From Synechococcus sp. PCC 7336 (lineage in GTDB: Bacteria; Cyanobacteriota; Cyanobacteriia; Thermostichales; PCC-7336), in the NCBI RefSeq assembly GCF_000332275.1, contig NZ_CM001776.1:992001-1056000 (forward strand): a stretch of DNA of 64,000 bases, read 5' to 3'. The notes under the pieces were generated by a model that was not told the DNA's origin, did no database searches, and saw only the letters and a program-made list of their open reading frames with translations. Every line of letters starts with the position of its first letter. Position 1 is the first letter of the stretch. A program made the translations under genes and the position numbers. Shown here one piece after another: positions 8,320 to 17,943 of this stretch.

Positions 8320-8509
8320 CTCCCTAGGGAGAGGGGAGAAACAGCCGCAAATTCTGGCTGGGTCTGTTCCCCGAGCCTCAAGTTACGGCTGATGCCACGC
8401 TTTACGATGGAGCTTGGGGATGGAGGACAAGCACTTGTCGAACTGACATGGAATAGGATCTACGCTCGCTCCCGATCTCCCCGAGGGAGAGCTAGCCGGG
8501 ATATCTCGC

Positions 8510-11407
8510 TTACGGAGAGGAAATCGTCTTGAGGCCCGTATCGCCACTGTCTGCCACCGGCAAGCGAATTTGCGTGACGGTGCGCCCATCCCCCGAACAA
8601 TACACTTCAAAGCTACCCCCCATCTGGGCGAGGATTGCTTGGCACAGATACAGCTCTCGACCCGGCGATTGCTGTAGTAAGGGATTTTCGTAGAGAGGAG
8701 ACAACCAAGCCAGCGAGCTTCCTCCAGCCCGGGCAGCATCCAAAGAGTCGATCAGTTCCTGGGGAAGCGCTTTGCCAGAGTCCACTAAAGAGAGAGCAAA
8801 CCAACTCTCCTCGGCCTGCACCCAAATATCCAACCGTCCGTCCGAGCGATTGCGGGTGGCAATAGAAGCGATCGCCTCCACCAACACCAGTTCCAAGCGG
8901 CCTGCATGGGCGTTGAGGGCGATCGAAGCATCGCCGTGGACGCGGGGCCACAATTTTTGTCGTTTGACGATGACATCGACGCGACGCAACACTCGGCGCA
9001 TCAACGTAACACTGGAAATCTCTTCTGTCTTTTGTTTGGGACTCCAATATTCCTGTTTGAGCGGTTTGAGATCGGCGACCAGTTCTTGAAAGCCCCGCGC
9101 TAGATCGGCGATTTTTTTCCAGTTGGGATCGGTGCGCTGCTCGGGGGGGGGCAGATACTTCTGCAGGCGGTGCAGCATGCTAATGAGGTTGAGCTGCAAG
9201 AGATTGAGGTGGCGATGTTTGTACCAATTGAGCTGGGTGAGATCGCACAGCCGCTCCATCAGTAAGGTGTAGCTGATGGAGCGGAAGAGGGTATCGGCAA
9301 AGGTCGATCGCACCAATTCAAATGCGGCCCGTTCGGGTTCCTGCCAGCCTCGGGTTGCCCTTGCCCCGACAAACAGCAGCGCGCTGGGCAAGTAGGGGGT
9401 GGCAGACGTGTCGACAGCGATCGCCAATAGTTGGCCTAACTGGGGTGTCTGCAGCCATTCGAGCGTGGATTCAGGCAAGTCAGCGACACTCAGGGCGAGG
9501 GGATCGGGAGACTGCAAGCACCACTGCAGTAAGGCATCTCGTTCGACGGCAATGGGGCGATCGCGCGCGGCTAAGGTAAAGTCCTCCCCTCGGGAGACTG
9601 ACGCTTGGATGCGGGCTTTCGGCGGCTGGGGATTCTGTTCCTGCTGGGAGAACTGCCACGTCAGCAGTCCGGCGAGGGGAACCTGCAGCAGGTGTGCCAT
9701 CTGCTGCACGGTGACATTGTAGAGTTCTTCTGGAGTTGCGGCGGTGGCAATGGCTTGAAGAGCTGCGGGTAACTGTCGGAAGAGCTTATCTAAAGCCTCG
9801 CCTCGGTCTTTGAGCTGCCACTGCTGCAGGACCACTCCGATTTGCTTAGCGACGAGCTCTACGAGGCGGCGATCTGCCCGCTTCCAAGCTCGCGGCTGGG
9901 GATGTACCAGCACCAAAATTCCGTTGGGAATGCTGGTCTGCCCGCTAGAGGGCGAAAGGCTATCGGTACTGGTAGCAATGACGGAGCGTACCCCAGCGGT
10001 GGTCAGCTCCTCTTGCCAACTCAGCAAGCGCAGATCTTCTGGATAAGTTTCTGCTGCGATCGCCTCGTCCGATTTTCCTAAATCTTCAACATCGCGCTCC
10101 TCCAATCCTCCTAACTCTGACGGCAGCGAAAGATTGTTGGGATTGTGGAGCGGGCGCAGGCGATACCGACCGTTGCTTGCTGGGTCGAGCTGAAGCGCAA
10201 AACAGGCTTGTGCCTGCAGGCGATCGCACAACTGGCTTGCCGTCTGCTGCAGCGCGAGTTCCCAATTGGATTGGATATAAATTGACTGAGCCACCTGAGC
10301 GGTGAGGGCACTATCGCTGCGAATCCGCTCGATCGTCTTTTCCAACGTTTCTAACGGAGCCACCAGCGCAATCAACTGAGCGGTCCCCACCACCAGCGAT
10401 TTCTCGGCTTCCTCCCAAGAGCGGGCAGCATCCGATTCCACCGATAAAAATCCCAACAGTTCCCCTTGGAACAAAATGGGGGCGAGCAGGAGGGAGCGAC
10501 AGCGCAATTGCTTCAACACTTGAGCGCTGAGGGCCACTCGACCGGAGAGCCCCGATTCCCCCACCACCACCAGTTGCCCTTCTAGCAAAGCTGCATAAGT
10601 GGGTCCCAAATCTCGGGCGGAAAAAGAAGGTTGGGCAGAAGTTTGGACTTTACCTTTGCGGCGAGGGGCGTCGATCTTGGGCGACCAACGGACGATAAAT
10701 TCGTTGCGATCGTCGCGATCGTACCAATACACCGACACCCGGTTGACTTCCACAAAGGCCTGCACCTGCGCGATCGCCGCCCGGACGCGCTCGTCCATGG
10801 AATCGAACGTCCGCATCGCCGTGCTCAGCGCCAACAAGGGAATATCCGCGTGTTTCTGCTGGCGGTGTCGCCATTTCTCCTCGATCGCCTGCAGCGATGA
10901 AGCAATTTGACCGGTGAGAATGCCTAGGAGTGCTTTTTCCGTGTCACTGGCAACGCCCCCCCACAGTTGGGAACCCATCATCAAGACGCCGAGGCAGCGC
11001 TTGTCGTAGCGAATGGGATAGAGCAGACAGCCGATAATACTGAGCTGCGCAGCCTGCTGCTGCCATACCCCCATGCGGGTTTCCTGACGCAGGTCCGGGA
11101 CGACAACGGGCCGCTGCTCGATGACCACCTGCTCCAAAACTTGGCCGGGTTCGAGCGGAATTGCCCGATCGAGCAGAGGATAGTCGGGGAGGAGAGTTGC
11201 CCCCCCCTGTCCGAGCAATTGGTGTTGGGGGGGATCGTAAAAGGCAATCCATACCAGCGGAGCATCGAAGGTATCGACTAGATAGCCCACCGCCAGTTGT
11301 ACTAGTTTGTCCGCCTCCTTGACATCGCGCATTTGCCGCAGCACCTCTTCTAGGGCTACGAGTGGCATATCTGCAGATACAGCAGCATCGGAGGGAACCT
11401 GAACCAT
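8510..11407 (-). CDS. Multi-GAF signalling protein with degenerate kinase-like C-terminus
   Basis: 965 residues without membrane segments. Four successive regions look like GAF domains: about residues 20-165 (PLVWIAFYDPP ... GVLMMGSQLWGG), 185-350 (VSVYWYDRDDRNEF ... GFLSVESDAARSW), 370-530 (IPNGILVLVHPQPRAW) and 540-700 (LLFVGARATRGWQEPE). Then comes a helical segment, LNWYKHRHLNLLQLNL (about 725), in the place of a dimerisation/phosphoacceptor domain. The end (about 800-960) resembles a histidine-kinase ATPase fold, with LVLVEAIASIATRN for the N box and weak glycine boxes. GAF domains bind small ligands or bilins, but no GAF cysteine in a bilin-binding context is evident. Probably a soluble sensor whose ATPase part may be inactive. 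Confidence 0.75.
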   Translation of the reverse strand: MVQVPSDAAVSADMPLVALEEVLRQMRDVKEADKLVQLAVGYLVDTFDAPLVWIAFYDPPQHQLLGQGGATLLPDYPLLDRAIPLEPGQVLEQVVIEQRPVVVPDLRQETRMGVWQQQAAQLSIIGCLLYPIRYDKRCLGVLMMGSQLWGGVASDTEKALLGILTGQIASSLQAIEEKWRHRQQKHADIPLLALSTAMRTFDSMDERVRAAIAQVQAFVEVNRVSVYWYDRDDRNEFIVRWSPKIDAPRRKGKVQTSAQPSFSARDLGPTYAALLEGQLVVVGESGLSGRVALSAQVLKQLRCRSLLLAPILFQGELLGFLSVESDAARSWEEAEKSLVVGTAQLIALVAPLETLEKTIERIRSDSALTAQVAQSIYIQSNWELALQQTASQLCDRLQAQACFALQLDPASNGRYRLRPLHNPNNLSLPSELGGLEERDVEDLGKSDEAIAAETYPEDLRLLSWQEELTTAGVRSVIATSTDSLSPSSGQTSIPNGILVLVHPQPRAWKRADRRLVELVAKQIGVVLQQWQLKDRGEALDKLFRQLPAALQAIATAATPEELYNVTVQQMAHLLQVPLAGLLTWQFSQQEQNPQPPKARIQASVSRGEDFTLAARDRPIAVERDALLQWCLQSPDPLALSVADLPESTLEWLQTPQLGQLLAIAVDTSATPYLPSALLFVGARATRGWQEPERAAFELVRSTFADTLFRSISYTLLMERLCDLTQLNWYKHRHLNLLQLNLISMLHRLQKYLPPPEQRTDPNWKKIADLARGFQELVADLKPLKQEYWSPKQKTEEISSVTLMRRVLRRVDVIVKRQKLWPRVHGDASIALNAHAGRLELVLVEAIASIATRNRSDGRLDIWVQAEESWFALSLVDSGKALPQELIDSLDAARAGGSSLAWLSPLYENPLLQQSPGRELYLCQAILAQMGGSFEVYCSGDGRTVTQIRLPVADSGDTGLKTISSP

Positions 11408-11467
11408 AAGCTGTCATTTGCGGCGAAGGCGCTATGGGGGATGGCGAGGGGATTCGGCAAGGTAGGT

Positions 11468-11656
11468 TCAGGTTACCCAGCCGGAGGGCCGAAATTCGCT
11501 ATTAACAACCGCAACAGTCCCGTTCGCAATGGTGCCGATGGGGGCGGGTTTAAATTCGCCGCGAAAATCTAAGAGTTGAACCAGTAGCAGATAGCCGATA
11601 CTGACGATCAGGGCAAGCACGCCACTGAGGACAGCCACCCATTTGGGTCGATTCAT
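11468..11656 (-). CDS. Conserved cyanobacterial small membrane protein
   Basis: 62 residues with an excellent ribosome binding site (GGGAGGTAAATC before ATG). One hydrophobic helix (about residues 7-28, VAVLSGVLALIVSIGYLLLV) follows MNRPKW, and the tail is short and soluble. This pattern, MNRPKWVAVLSG then LVQLLDFRGE, matches a small family I associate with cyanobacteria and no known function. The gene starts 35 bases after the end of the PHP gene upstream, so the two may be co-transcribed. Confidence 0.75.
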   Translation of the reverse strand: MNRPKWVAVLSGVLALIVSIGYLLLVQLLDFRGEFKPAPIGTIANGTVAVVNSEFRPSGWVT

Positions 11657-11691
11657 GATTTACCTCCCATACAATTCGAGCGCGGCAAGCT

Positions 11692-12354
11692 TCAAACCCG
11701 CTTTAGTAGGCTGCGGCCGTGGGTATCGGTACCGCAGGTGGAGTAAAGGCCGAAGCGGGCAGCGAGCGCGAGGGACTGTTGGGTTTCTCGCGGCGAGGGC
11801 ACCCACGGAACGGGGTTGGCATAACTGTAATAGGATTCCACACCGTCGATGCTACTTGCCACTGCCGCCAAAATTAAGTCTTGGCCGTTGCGGCGATAGC
11901 GAAAGGGATGGGCCAACACGGCAAAGCCGCCAGCCTTGTGGATAGCAGCGATCGCGGCGGCAGCATCGTAATCGGCAGCATCAGTAACGGTCGCTTTTTG
12001 CTGGTAAACTACCATCGCCGGATGGTCGGGCTCGAAGCCATAGGCAAGAATGTGGACTTCGCAGTCCAGTAACCCCGCGTTAATTTCCATCCCCGACCAG
12101 AGGGTAGGGCCATTGGAGGGCAGGAGGTGCAGAGCTTGGCGATAGCCCTCTACAGTATGGTGATCGGTGATGGCAAATCCTTGCAGCCCCAAATCGAGGG
12201 TTTGTTGCACGATCTGACTGGGGTCGAGCTGCCCGTCCGAGTAGGAGGTGTGCATGTGGAAGTTGTAATGCAGGGGGCAACTGTCGGGACCGACCTCCTG
12301 CCAAACGGTTTGGAGTTGTGCGATGGTAGCCCGCGAAGCAACTTGAACGATCAT
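11692..12354 (-). CDS. PHP-domain metal-dependent phosphoesterase
   Basis: 220 residues from ATG at 12354; an in-frame upstream start at 12420 would add a basic stretch unlike the family. YNFHMHTSYSDGQLDPSQIV near residue 30 is PHP motif I, with HxH metal ligands. ITDHHTVEGYR near 64 gives motif II, GMEINAG near 93 motif III, FAVLAHPFRYR near 148 the next histidine, and CGTDTHGRSL near the C-terminus the last Asp-x-His pair. PHP proteins bind two or three metal ions and hydrolyse phosphoesters; small stand-alone forms include nucleoside 3',5'-bisphosphate and oligoribonucleotide phosphatases. The exact substrate is unknown. The protein is somewhat shorter than RNase AM-type relatives. Confidence 0.85.
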   Translation of the reverse strand: MIVQVASRATIAQLQTVWQEVGPDSCPLHYNFHMHTSYSDGQLDPSQIVQQTLDLGLQGFAITDHHTVEGYRQALHLLPSNGPTLWSGMEINAGLLDCEVHILAYGFEPDHPAMVVYQQKATVTDAADYDAAAAIAAIHKAGGFAVLAHPFRYRRNGQDLILAAVASSIDGVESYYSYANPVPWVPSPRETQQSLALAARFGLYSTCGTDTHGRSLLKRV

Positions 12355-12693
12355 GGGCAATTTGCCCCTCGCAGAGGAACGACATGCATCTGAGCTTTGG
12401 GAGTATCGCAGCGGCAACATCTGTCTTTAGCACGAAAGTTCCCTTCAGCTTTATTGAAGAAATCTGCCAGAGGCAGTCCTCTCGATGTCGATACATTTAT
12501 TAACAGTGATTCTACCCAATTTGGACCCTTCGTCGCCAGCGGGTGCCAGTGATTTCTAAGTCCCATTCGCCGATCGGCAGAATTTGGCTTCCCGGCAAAT
12601 TTGACTTCCCGGCAGATTTGATGCTACAGCGAAAAGCGCGATCGCTCCCCACTCTGACGATCGCCTCTCACCCTAACGTTCAGACAGAGCACT
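12355..12693. other. Divergent intergenic region with 17-bp direct repeat
   Basis: This space separates two genes read outward (PHP protein to the left, Hsp70-like protein to the right), so it should hold two promoters. CTTCCCGGCAAATTTGA at 12588-12604 is repeated with one change at 12605-12621, next to a partial third copy (CGGCAGAATTTGG, 12575-12587). Repeats at this place could be a regulator site, or neutral slippage. No gene is seen. Confidence 0.6.
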
Positions 12694-14295
12694 ATGCTGG
12701 CGATTGATTTCGGAACGAGCAATACTGTTGTCGCCCATTGGGATGGCGATCGCTCTCGCATCCTCAGCCTGCCCGGTCTCAGTCGCCAAGACCCCAACAA
12801 TCCCCCGATCGTGCCCAGCCAACTCTATGTCGAGGACGCTAAAGCTGGACAAGTTGTTGTCGGGCAAGCGGCGAGCGATCGCGGTTTAGACGTCAAAAGC
12901 GATCCTCGCTACTTTCGCAATTTCAAACGGGGCATCGGCGTGGACGTGCGCGGCTTTATCCCCGAACTGGATGGCGTCGAAGTTACCCCCGAGCAAGTGG
13001 GCACCTGGTTTCTGCAAGCGATTGTCCGAGCTGTACAGGCCAAACTAGGCCCGGACGAGACTGACAGCTGGGTCTTCACAGTTCCCGTCGATAGCTTCGA
13101 AGCCTATCGCCAATGGCTCAGCCACACTGTTTCCAGCTTGGGGATCGAACAACTGCAGCTATTGGACGAACCCACCGCCGCCGCGCTCGAATACAGTCTG
13201 CTGGATAGCCGCAAACTCCTGATCGTCGATTTTGGCGGCGGCACTCTAGACCTAGCTCTAGTTCAACCCGCCAAATCGACGGGGGGACGGGCCTGGGGCA
13301 CGATCGTCAAATGGGGCAGCTCGCTGCTCAAAACAGACCAAAAACAAGCCACCACCGCCAAAGTGCTGGCCAAGGCCGCCCAGACCTTGGGAGGGGCTGA
13401 TATCGATCGCTGGCTGGCCGAGGCTTGGTGCCAAATGCATAACCTGCAAAACAATCGCCTCATTACCCGCTTGGCCGAACGAGTCAAAATGTCCCTTTCC
13501 ACGGACACAGAAGCGACTGAGGTCTTTTTCGATGACGAGACCTTTCGTTCTGTGGAACTGAGTGCCCAGCGATCGCAGCTCGATAGCTTACTGCGCCACA
13601 ACAAACTGTTCGAGCGCCTCGAAACCGCCCTCGATCGGGTGTTGCTACAAGCCCGACAGCGGGGCATCAGCCGCGCAGATATCTCTGCCGTTGTGGCCGT
13701 CGGCGGCACCTGCAAAATTCCAGCCATTCGCGCTTGGCTGGACGAACAATTTGGCTCGGAGAAGGTGTTTGACCGAGAGCCTCTAGAGGCGATCGCCAAA
13801 GGGGCCTTACAGCTCGGCAGGGGCATCGAGGTGCGCGATTTCCTCTACCACAGCTACGGCATTCGCTATTGGAACCATCAGACCAACAGCCACGACTGGC
13901 ATCCCCTCATTCAAGCCGGACTCCCCTACCCCTTACCCGACCCCGTCGAACTGGTCCTCGGCGCATCTGTGAGAGACCAACCTAGCGTGGAACTCGTGAT
14001 TGGAGAATTAGGCGAATCGAATGAAACTGTGGAGGTGTATTTTGCGGACGGACAATTACTCGCCCGACAGCGATCGAACGATCGCCTTCAAACTCATGAG
14101 AAAACCATTCAAGCTTTAAACGACGAGCCCGAAAAGCGCACGATCGCTCAACTGAACCCCTTGGGGCAACCGGGGAGCGATCGTCTCCTGCTCCAATTTC
14201 AAGTGGACGAACAGCGTCGCCTCTGCGTCACGGTTGAAGATCTGCTGACCGCACAGATTCTCCAGAAAAATCAACCTATTATTGAATTGCGGTAA
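12694..14295 (+). CDS. Hsp70-family ATPase (DnaK-like)
   Basis: 533 residues. LAIDFGTSNTVVAHWDGD at residues 2-19 is phosphate-binding loop 1, LLIVDFGGGTLDLAL near 178 is loop 2, and AVVAVGGTCKIPAIRAWL near 335 is the adenosine-binding segment, so the actin-type ATPase domain is complete. DEPTAAALEYSL (about 158) is the usual linker helix. After about residue 390 the protein has a beta-rich end of roughly 140 residues in place of the 250-residue substrate-binding and lid domains of DnaK. It is therefore a non-canonical Hsp70 that may act on a specific client. It stands alone and is divergent from the PHP gene. Confidence 0.88.
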   Translation: MLAIDFGTSNTVVAHWDGDRSRILSLPGLSRQDPNNPPIVPSQLYVEDAKAGQVVVGQAASDRGLDVKSDPRYFRNFKRGIGVDVRGFIPELDGVEVTPEQVGTWFLQAIVRAVQAKLGPDETDSWVFTVPVDSFEAYRQWLSHTVSSLGIEQLQLLDEPTAAALEYSLLDSRKLLIVDFGGGTLDLALVQPAKSTGGRAWGTIVKWGSSLLKTDQKQATTAKVLAKAAQTLGGADIDRWLAEAWCQMHNLQNNRLITRLAERVKMSLSTDTEATEVFFDDETFRSVELSAQRSQLDSLLRHNKLFERLETALDRVLLQARQRGISRADISAVVAVGGTCKIPAIRAWLDEQFGSEKVFDREPLEAIAKGALQLGRGIEVRDFLYHSYGIRYWNHQTNSHDWHPLIQAGLPYPLPDPVELVLGASVRDQPSVELVIGELGESNETVEVYFADGQLLARQRSNDRLQTHEKTIQALNDEPEKRTIAQLNPLGQPGSDRLLLQFQVDEQRRLCVTVEDLLTAQILQKNQPIIELR

Positions 14296-14404
14296 CCGTC
14301 TCGCGACCCCTGCTGGCCGAGCGGCTCCGGTCGGGGGACGTTGACGCATCGCGGCTTCACGAGAGCAACAGTTGCACTGCAAGGCTAGAAATACTTCAGG
14401 GTAA

Positions 14405-14590
14405 CCTGAGTTCGATAGCTCTGCATTGCCCTCACCCCCAGCCCCTCTCCCAAACTTGGGAGAGGGGAGAAATAGCCTCAAACCCTCAATCTACCGTTCG
14501 GTTCCCCTTCCCCCAGAATTACGGCTGACGCCACGCTTCGCGAGGGGGGAAGGGGCTAGGGAATGGGGACCAGACGCCTATCGAACTGAC
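14405..14590. mobile_element. MITE-like interspersed element, copy C
   Basis: A 186-bp copy that starts CCTGAGTTCGAT and ends TATCGAACTGAC. Inside are the CCCCTCTCCCAAACTTGGGAG hairpin arm pair and the segment CTACCGTTCGGTTCCCCTTC shared with copy D. It occupies most of the 407-base space between the Hsp70-like gene and the next gene; the rest holds nothing recognisable. A perfect gap-free start and end make it the best reference copy. Confidence 0.8.
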
Positions 14591-14702
14591 GTAGGGTAAG
14601 CTAGCGATCGGTTTTCCCCAGACTCAGCGAGGCATGCGATCGCCTCCGCGAGCTGAAATCGAGGTTGAAGGATAAACTAGGCTCGAAGCCCCTTTTGGCC
14701 CC

Positions 14703-15065
14703 ATGAAAGATCCCAGCCAAGCACTACGAAAGGATATCAAATTGTGCTTGAGTACCTGGATAGTTCTCGAGATTTTATGCTTTGGAGTGATGCCCCTCAT
14801 ACGGATTTACACATTCGAAACAATTGGATTTTGGTTTATTCCAAGCATTATTTTTGGCTTGCTCGGCGCGGTTATCATTGCAATCTCGACAGGAGCAGTG
14901 GTGGAGGCTCAAAACTTGAGCAGCCCTACCAAACGACTGATACGATTCTGGGGGGCTCGAATTCTGAGCATTGTCGGGTTTGTGGGGATTTCGTTTCCCC
15001 TCACGGTGGCTCTCATTGCGTTTGGACGAACATTACACGAGTTGAGCACCTCGTCGGGAACTTAG
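14703..15065 (+). CDS. Hypothetical three-helix membrane protein
   Basis: 120 residues. Three hydrophobic segments lie at about residues 16-36 (WIVLEILCFGVMPLIRIY), 42-66 (FWFIPSIIFGLLGAVIIAI) and 86-108 (ILSIVGFVGISFPLTVALIAF). The N-terminus is short and charged, and the C-terminus is a short Ser/Thr tail. No family is recognised. It ends 12 bases before thiL and probably shares its transcript, but nothing links it to thiamine metabolism. Confidence 0.65.
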   Translation: MKDPSQALRKDIKLCLSTWIVLEILCFGVMPLIRIYTFETIGFWFIPSIIFGLLGAVIIAISTGAVVEAQNLSSPTKRLIRFWGARILSIVGFVGISFPLTVALIAFGRTLHELSTSSGT

Positions 15066-15077
15066 CCCTTTTCTGTA

Positions 15078-16070
15078 ATGCAACCTATGGCGATCGCAGC
15101 TAAAACGGTCGGCGAATTAGGCGAACGGGGCTTGCTCGATATCGTCCAGTCCTATTGTCTGCCCAATACCGTCGGCGACGATGCCGCCATTCAATCCGCC
15201 CCCCGAGGCAAACTCGTCGTCACAACAGACGTTCTCGTCGAATCCGTCCATTTCAGCGATCGCACCACCCCTCCCCATGCCGTTGGTTGGCGCGCCGCCG
15301 CCGCCAACTTGTCCGATCTCGCGGCAATGGGGGCCTCTCCCCTCAGCCTCGTCATCGCTGTGGGCTTGCCCCCCGAAACCCCAGCCGCATGGGTGACGCA
15401 GGTCTACGAAGGCATTACCGCTTGTTGCAAACCCTGGAACGCGGGTCTCGTGGGTGGCGATTTAAGCCGAGCGCAGCAACGTTTCTTCTCTATTACCGCC
15501 ATCGGTGAGGTCCAGCCCAACCGCATTGTCCGCAGAGCGGCAGCCCGTCCCGGCGATCTCCTCGTCGCCACAGGCCCCCACGGCAGTTCTCGGGCGGGGC
15601 TGGAGCTTTTGCTGAATCCCGACTGCGCCCCCAATCTTGCCGAGGCGGAACGAGAGCAGGCGATCGCCGCCCATCAATATCCCCAACCGCGCTTGGACTT
15701 GCTGCCACTCTTTCCCCCGCTTTGGGCAAAAGGCGATCGCGTGGCCGGAATGGATACGAGCGATGGCTTGGCCGATGCGATCGTGCAGGTGTGTCAGCTC
15801 AGTGGTGTAGGAGCCGCGATCGATCCCGAGGCGCTGCCGATCGCTCCTTGGTTGCAAGCCGGATTTGGCGAGCGCGGGTTGGACTTTGCCCTCTATGGTG
15901 GCGAAGACTTCGAACTGCTGTTGGCAATGCCGCCAGTGGCGGCGAAATGGTTTCTGGAACAGGCGAGAACGGCGGCGATTGTCGGGGAGGTGAGGGGCGA
16001 TCGCGGCATTATCTTGACAGGTTATGGCCCCCTCGATCGCGCAGCGACATTCCAACATTTTCAGGCTTGA
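15078..16070 (+). CDS. thiL: Thiamine-monophosphate kinase
   Basis: 330 residues. The ATP- and magnesium-binding signatures of ThiL are all present: VGDDAAI near residue 33, VTTDVLVESVHF near 48, LSDLAAMGASPLSLV near 77, GGDLSRAQ near 125, MDTSDGLADAI near 225 and YGGEDFELLLAMP near 273. The enzyme phosphorylates thiamine phosphate to thiamine diphosphate with ATP in the cytosol, the last step of coenzyme synthesis. Length is normal for the family. The first ATG (15078) and a second at 15087 are both possible starts. Confidence 0.93.
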   Translation: MQPMAIAAKTVGELGERGLLDIVQSYCLPNTVGDDAAIQSAPRGKLVVTTDVLVESVHFSDRTTPPHAVGWRAAAANLSDLAAMGASPLSLVIAVGLPPETPAAWVTQVYEGITACCKPWNAGLVGGDLSRAQQRFFSITAIGEVQPNRIVRRAAARPGDLLVATGPHGSSRAGLELLLNPDCAPNLAEAEREQAIAAHQYPQPRLDLLPLFPPLWAKGDRVAGMDTSDGLADAIVQVCQLSGVGAAIDPEALPIAPWLQAGFGERGLDFALYGGEDFELLLAMPPVAAKWFLEQARTAAIVGEVRGDRGIILTGYGPLDRAATFQHFQA

Positions 16071-16244
16071 CAGAATCCCCGCCATCAATGCGATCGATCT
16101 AGAGGAAACCTTAAGAGAAAGCAACCCTATTAAGATCTCTCAACACAACTCGGCACAAGCATTACAAAGCCTTACGCTCCGTTGACCTGTCACCGCAATA
16201 ACAGGCCAATCGGACTAGAATTACTCGGTGCGATCTCTCTTTTA

Positions 16245-16271
16245 TAAGTATTTTGAGAGCAAAAATACTTA
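16245..16271 (+). promoter_or_regulatory. Hairpin in the chlB leader
   Basis: TAAGTATTTT at 16245-16254 and its exact complement AAAATACTTA at 16262-16271 enclose a 7-base loop, 44 bases before the chlB ATG. No T-run follows, so it is not a classical terminator. It may be a protein-binding inverted repeat or a leader structure. The ribosome binding site GAAGGAA lies after it at about 16301-16307. Confidence 0.55.
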
Positions 16272-16315
16272 ATTTCCCGACTAAGAAGTTCAGAAAAATC
16301 TGAAGGAACCCTTGT

Positions 16316-17842
16316 ATGAAACTCGCCTATTGGATGTATGCTGGCCCCGCTCATATCGGCACGCTGCGAGTGGCTAGCTCGTTTAAAAACGTCCACAGCA
16401 TCATGCACGCGCCCTTGGGAGATGACTACTTCAACGTCATGAGCTCCATGTTGGAGCGCAACCGGGACTTCACCCCCGTTACTGCCAGCGTGGTCGATCG
16501 CCACGTCCTAGCACGCGGTTCGGGCGATAAAGTCATCAATAACATCACCCGCAAAGACAGCGAAGAAGCCCCCGACCTGATCGTCCTCACCCCCACCTGC
16601 ACCTCCAGCATCCTGCAAGAAGACCTAAATAACTTTGTCGCCCGCGCCCAGTTGAACTGCAACGGCGATGTCCTGCTGGCCGACGTCAACCACTATCGCG
16701 TCAACGAATTACAAGCCGCCGACCGAACCCTGGCCCAAATCGTCCAGTTCTATATCGCCAAAGCCAAGAAGAACGACGAGTTACCCACTGGCAAAACCGC
16801 AACCCCCTCCTGCAACATCCTCGGTATCTCCAAACTGGCCTTCCACAACAATCACGATCTGACCGAACTGAAGAAACTCCTCGGCGATCTGGGGGTCAGC
16901 GTCAACCTAGTCATCCCCGACGCCGCGTCAGTCCACCATCTCAAAAACCTGGGCCAAGCCTGGTTTAACGTCGTCCCCTATCGCGAACTCGGCCCCCAAG
17001 CCGCCACCTATCTCCAGTCAGAATTTGGCACCCCCTTCATCGACATCACCCCCCTCGGCGTTGTCGAAACGGCCCGATTTATCCGCCAAGTTCAGGCCAT
17101 CCTCAACGACGGTGGTGTGGACGTCAATTACGAAGACTTTATTGACGAACAAACCCTGCACGTTTCCCAAGCCGCCTGGTTCTCCCGCTCGATTGACTGC
17201 CAGAACCTGACCGGCAAGAAAGTCGTGGTCTTCGGCGACTCCACCCACGCCGCCGCCATCACGAAAGTGCTCGCCCGCGAGATGGGTATTCACGTCGTCT
17301 TGGCGGGCAGCTACTGCGCCTACGACAAAGACTGGTTCCGGGCAGAGGTGGGGGAATATTGCGATGAAATTTTGATGACAGAAGACCATGCCAAGGTGGG
17401 AGATGCGATCGCCCGCATCGAACCCGCAGCCATCTTCGGCACCCAAATGGAGCGCCACGTCGGCAAACGCCTCAACATTCCCTGTGGCGTTATCTCCGCC
17501 CCCATCCACGTACAAAACTTCCCGGTGGGATATCGCCCGTTCTTAGGCTATGAGGGGGCCAATCAAATTGTGGATCTAATCTACAACTCCTTCACGTTGG
17601 GGATGGAAGACCATCTATTAGAAATCTTTGGCGGCCACGACACCAAAGATGCGATCACCAAATCCATCACCACCGATTCGGGCATAGACTGGGATGCCGC
17701 AGCTATGAAGGAACTCAAGCGGGTGCCTGGGTTCGTGCGGGGCAAGGTGAAGCGCAACACCGAAAAATTTGCCCGCAATAGCGGTTTTGACGCCATCACG
17801 CTAGAGGTCATGTACGCGGCCAAAGAGGCTGCCGGAGCCTAA
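16316..17842 (+). CDS. chlB: Light-independent protochlorophyllide reductase subunit B
   Basis: 508 residues, the usual length of ChlB. The N-terminus [20 protein letters not shown] is nearly invariant in the family, and Asp36 in [10 protein letters not shown] is the residue known to ligate the NB cluster's iron in DPOR. Further conserved stretches include [14 protein letters not shown] and [16 protein letters not shown]. Together with ChlN (absent from this window) and the ChlL iron protein it reduces protochlorophyllide to chlorophyllide without light. Cyanobacteria often place chlB away from chlL-chlN, as here. The gene is preceded by a 245-base leader with a hairpin and followed by tRNA-Ser. 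Confidence 0.97.
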   Translation: MKLAYWMYAGPAHIGTLRVASSFKNVHSIMHAPLGDDYFNVMSSMLERNRDFTPVTASVVDRHVLARGSGDKVINNITRKDSEEAPDLIVLTPTCTSSILQEDLNNFVARAQLNCNGDVLLADVNHYRVNELQAADRTLAQIVQFYIAKAKKNDELPTGKTATPSCNILGISKLAFHNNHDLTELKKLLGDLGVSVNLVIPDAASVHHLKNLGQAWFNVVPYRELGPQAATYLQSEFGTPFIDITPLGVVETARFIRQVQAILNDGGVDVNYEDFIDEQTLHVSQAAWFSRSIDCQNLTGKKVVVFGDSTHAAAITKVLAREMGIHVVLAGSYCAYDKDWFRAEVGEYCDEILMTEDHAKVGDAIARIEPAAIFGTQMERHVGKRLNIPCGVISAPIHVQNFPVGYRPFLGYEGANQIVDLIYNSFTLGMEDHLLEIFGGHDTKDAITKSITTDSGIDWDAAAMKELKRVPGFVRGKVKRNTEKFARNSGFDAITLEVMYAAKEAAGA

Positions 17843-17943
17843 CGTCCAACGATCGTCGGAACTCATTCAGGATGCGCGAATAGCTTGCTGCAACTGGCCC
17901 AATATCTTATGATTGGACACGCGATGCCACGAGCGCATCCCTT

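Larger units (their letters stand above)
6778..8447. mobile_element. MITE-like element, copy B, split by an insertion sequence
   Basis: The left part (6778-6829) carries CCTGAGTTCGAT and the start of the inner hairpin; the right part (8320-8447) continues with AGAGGGGAGAAACAGCC and ends TGTCGAACTGAC. Joining them after removing 6830-8329 gives a sequence colinear with the other copies. The insertion hit the centre of the hairpin, CTCCCTAGGG. Confidence 0.8.
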
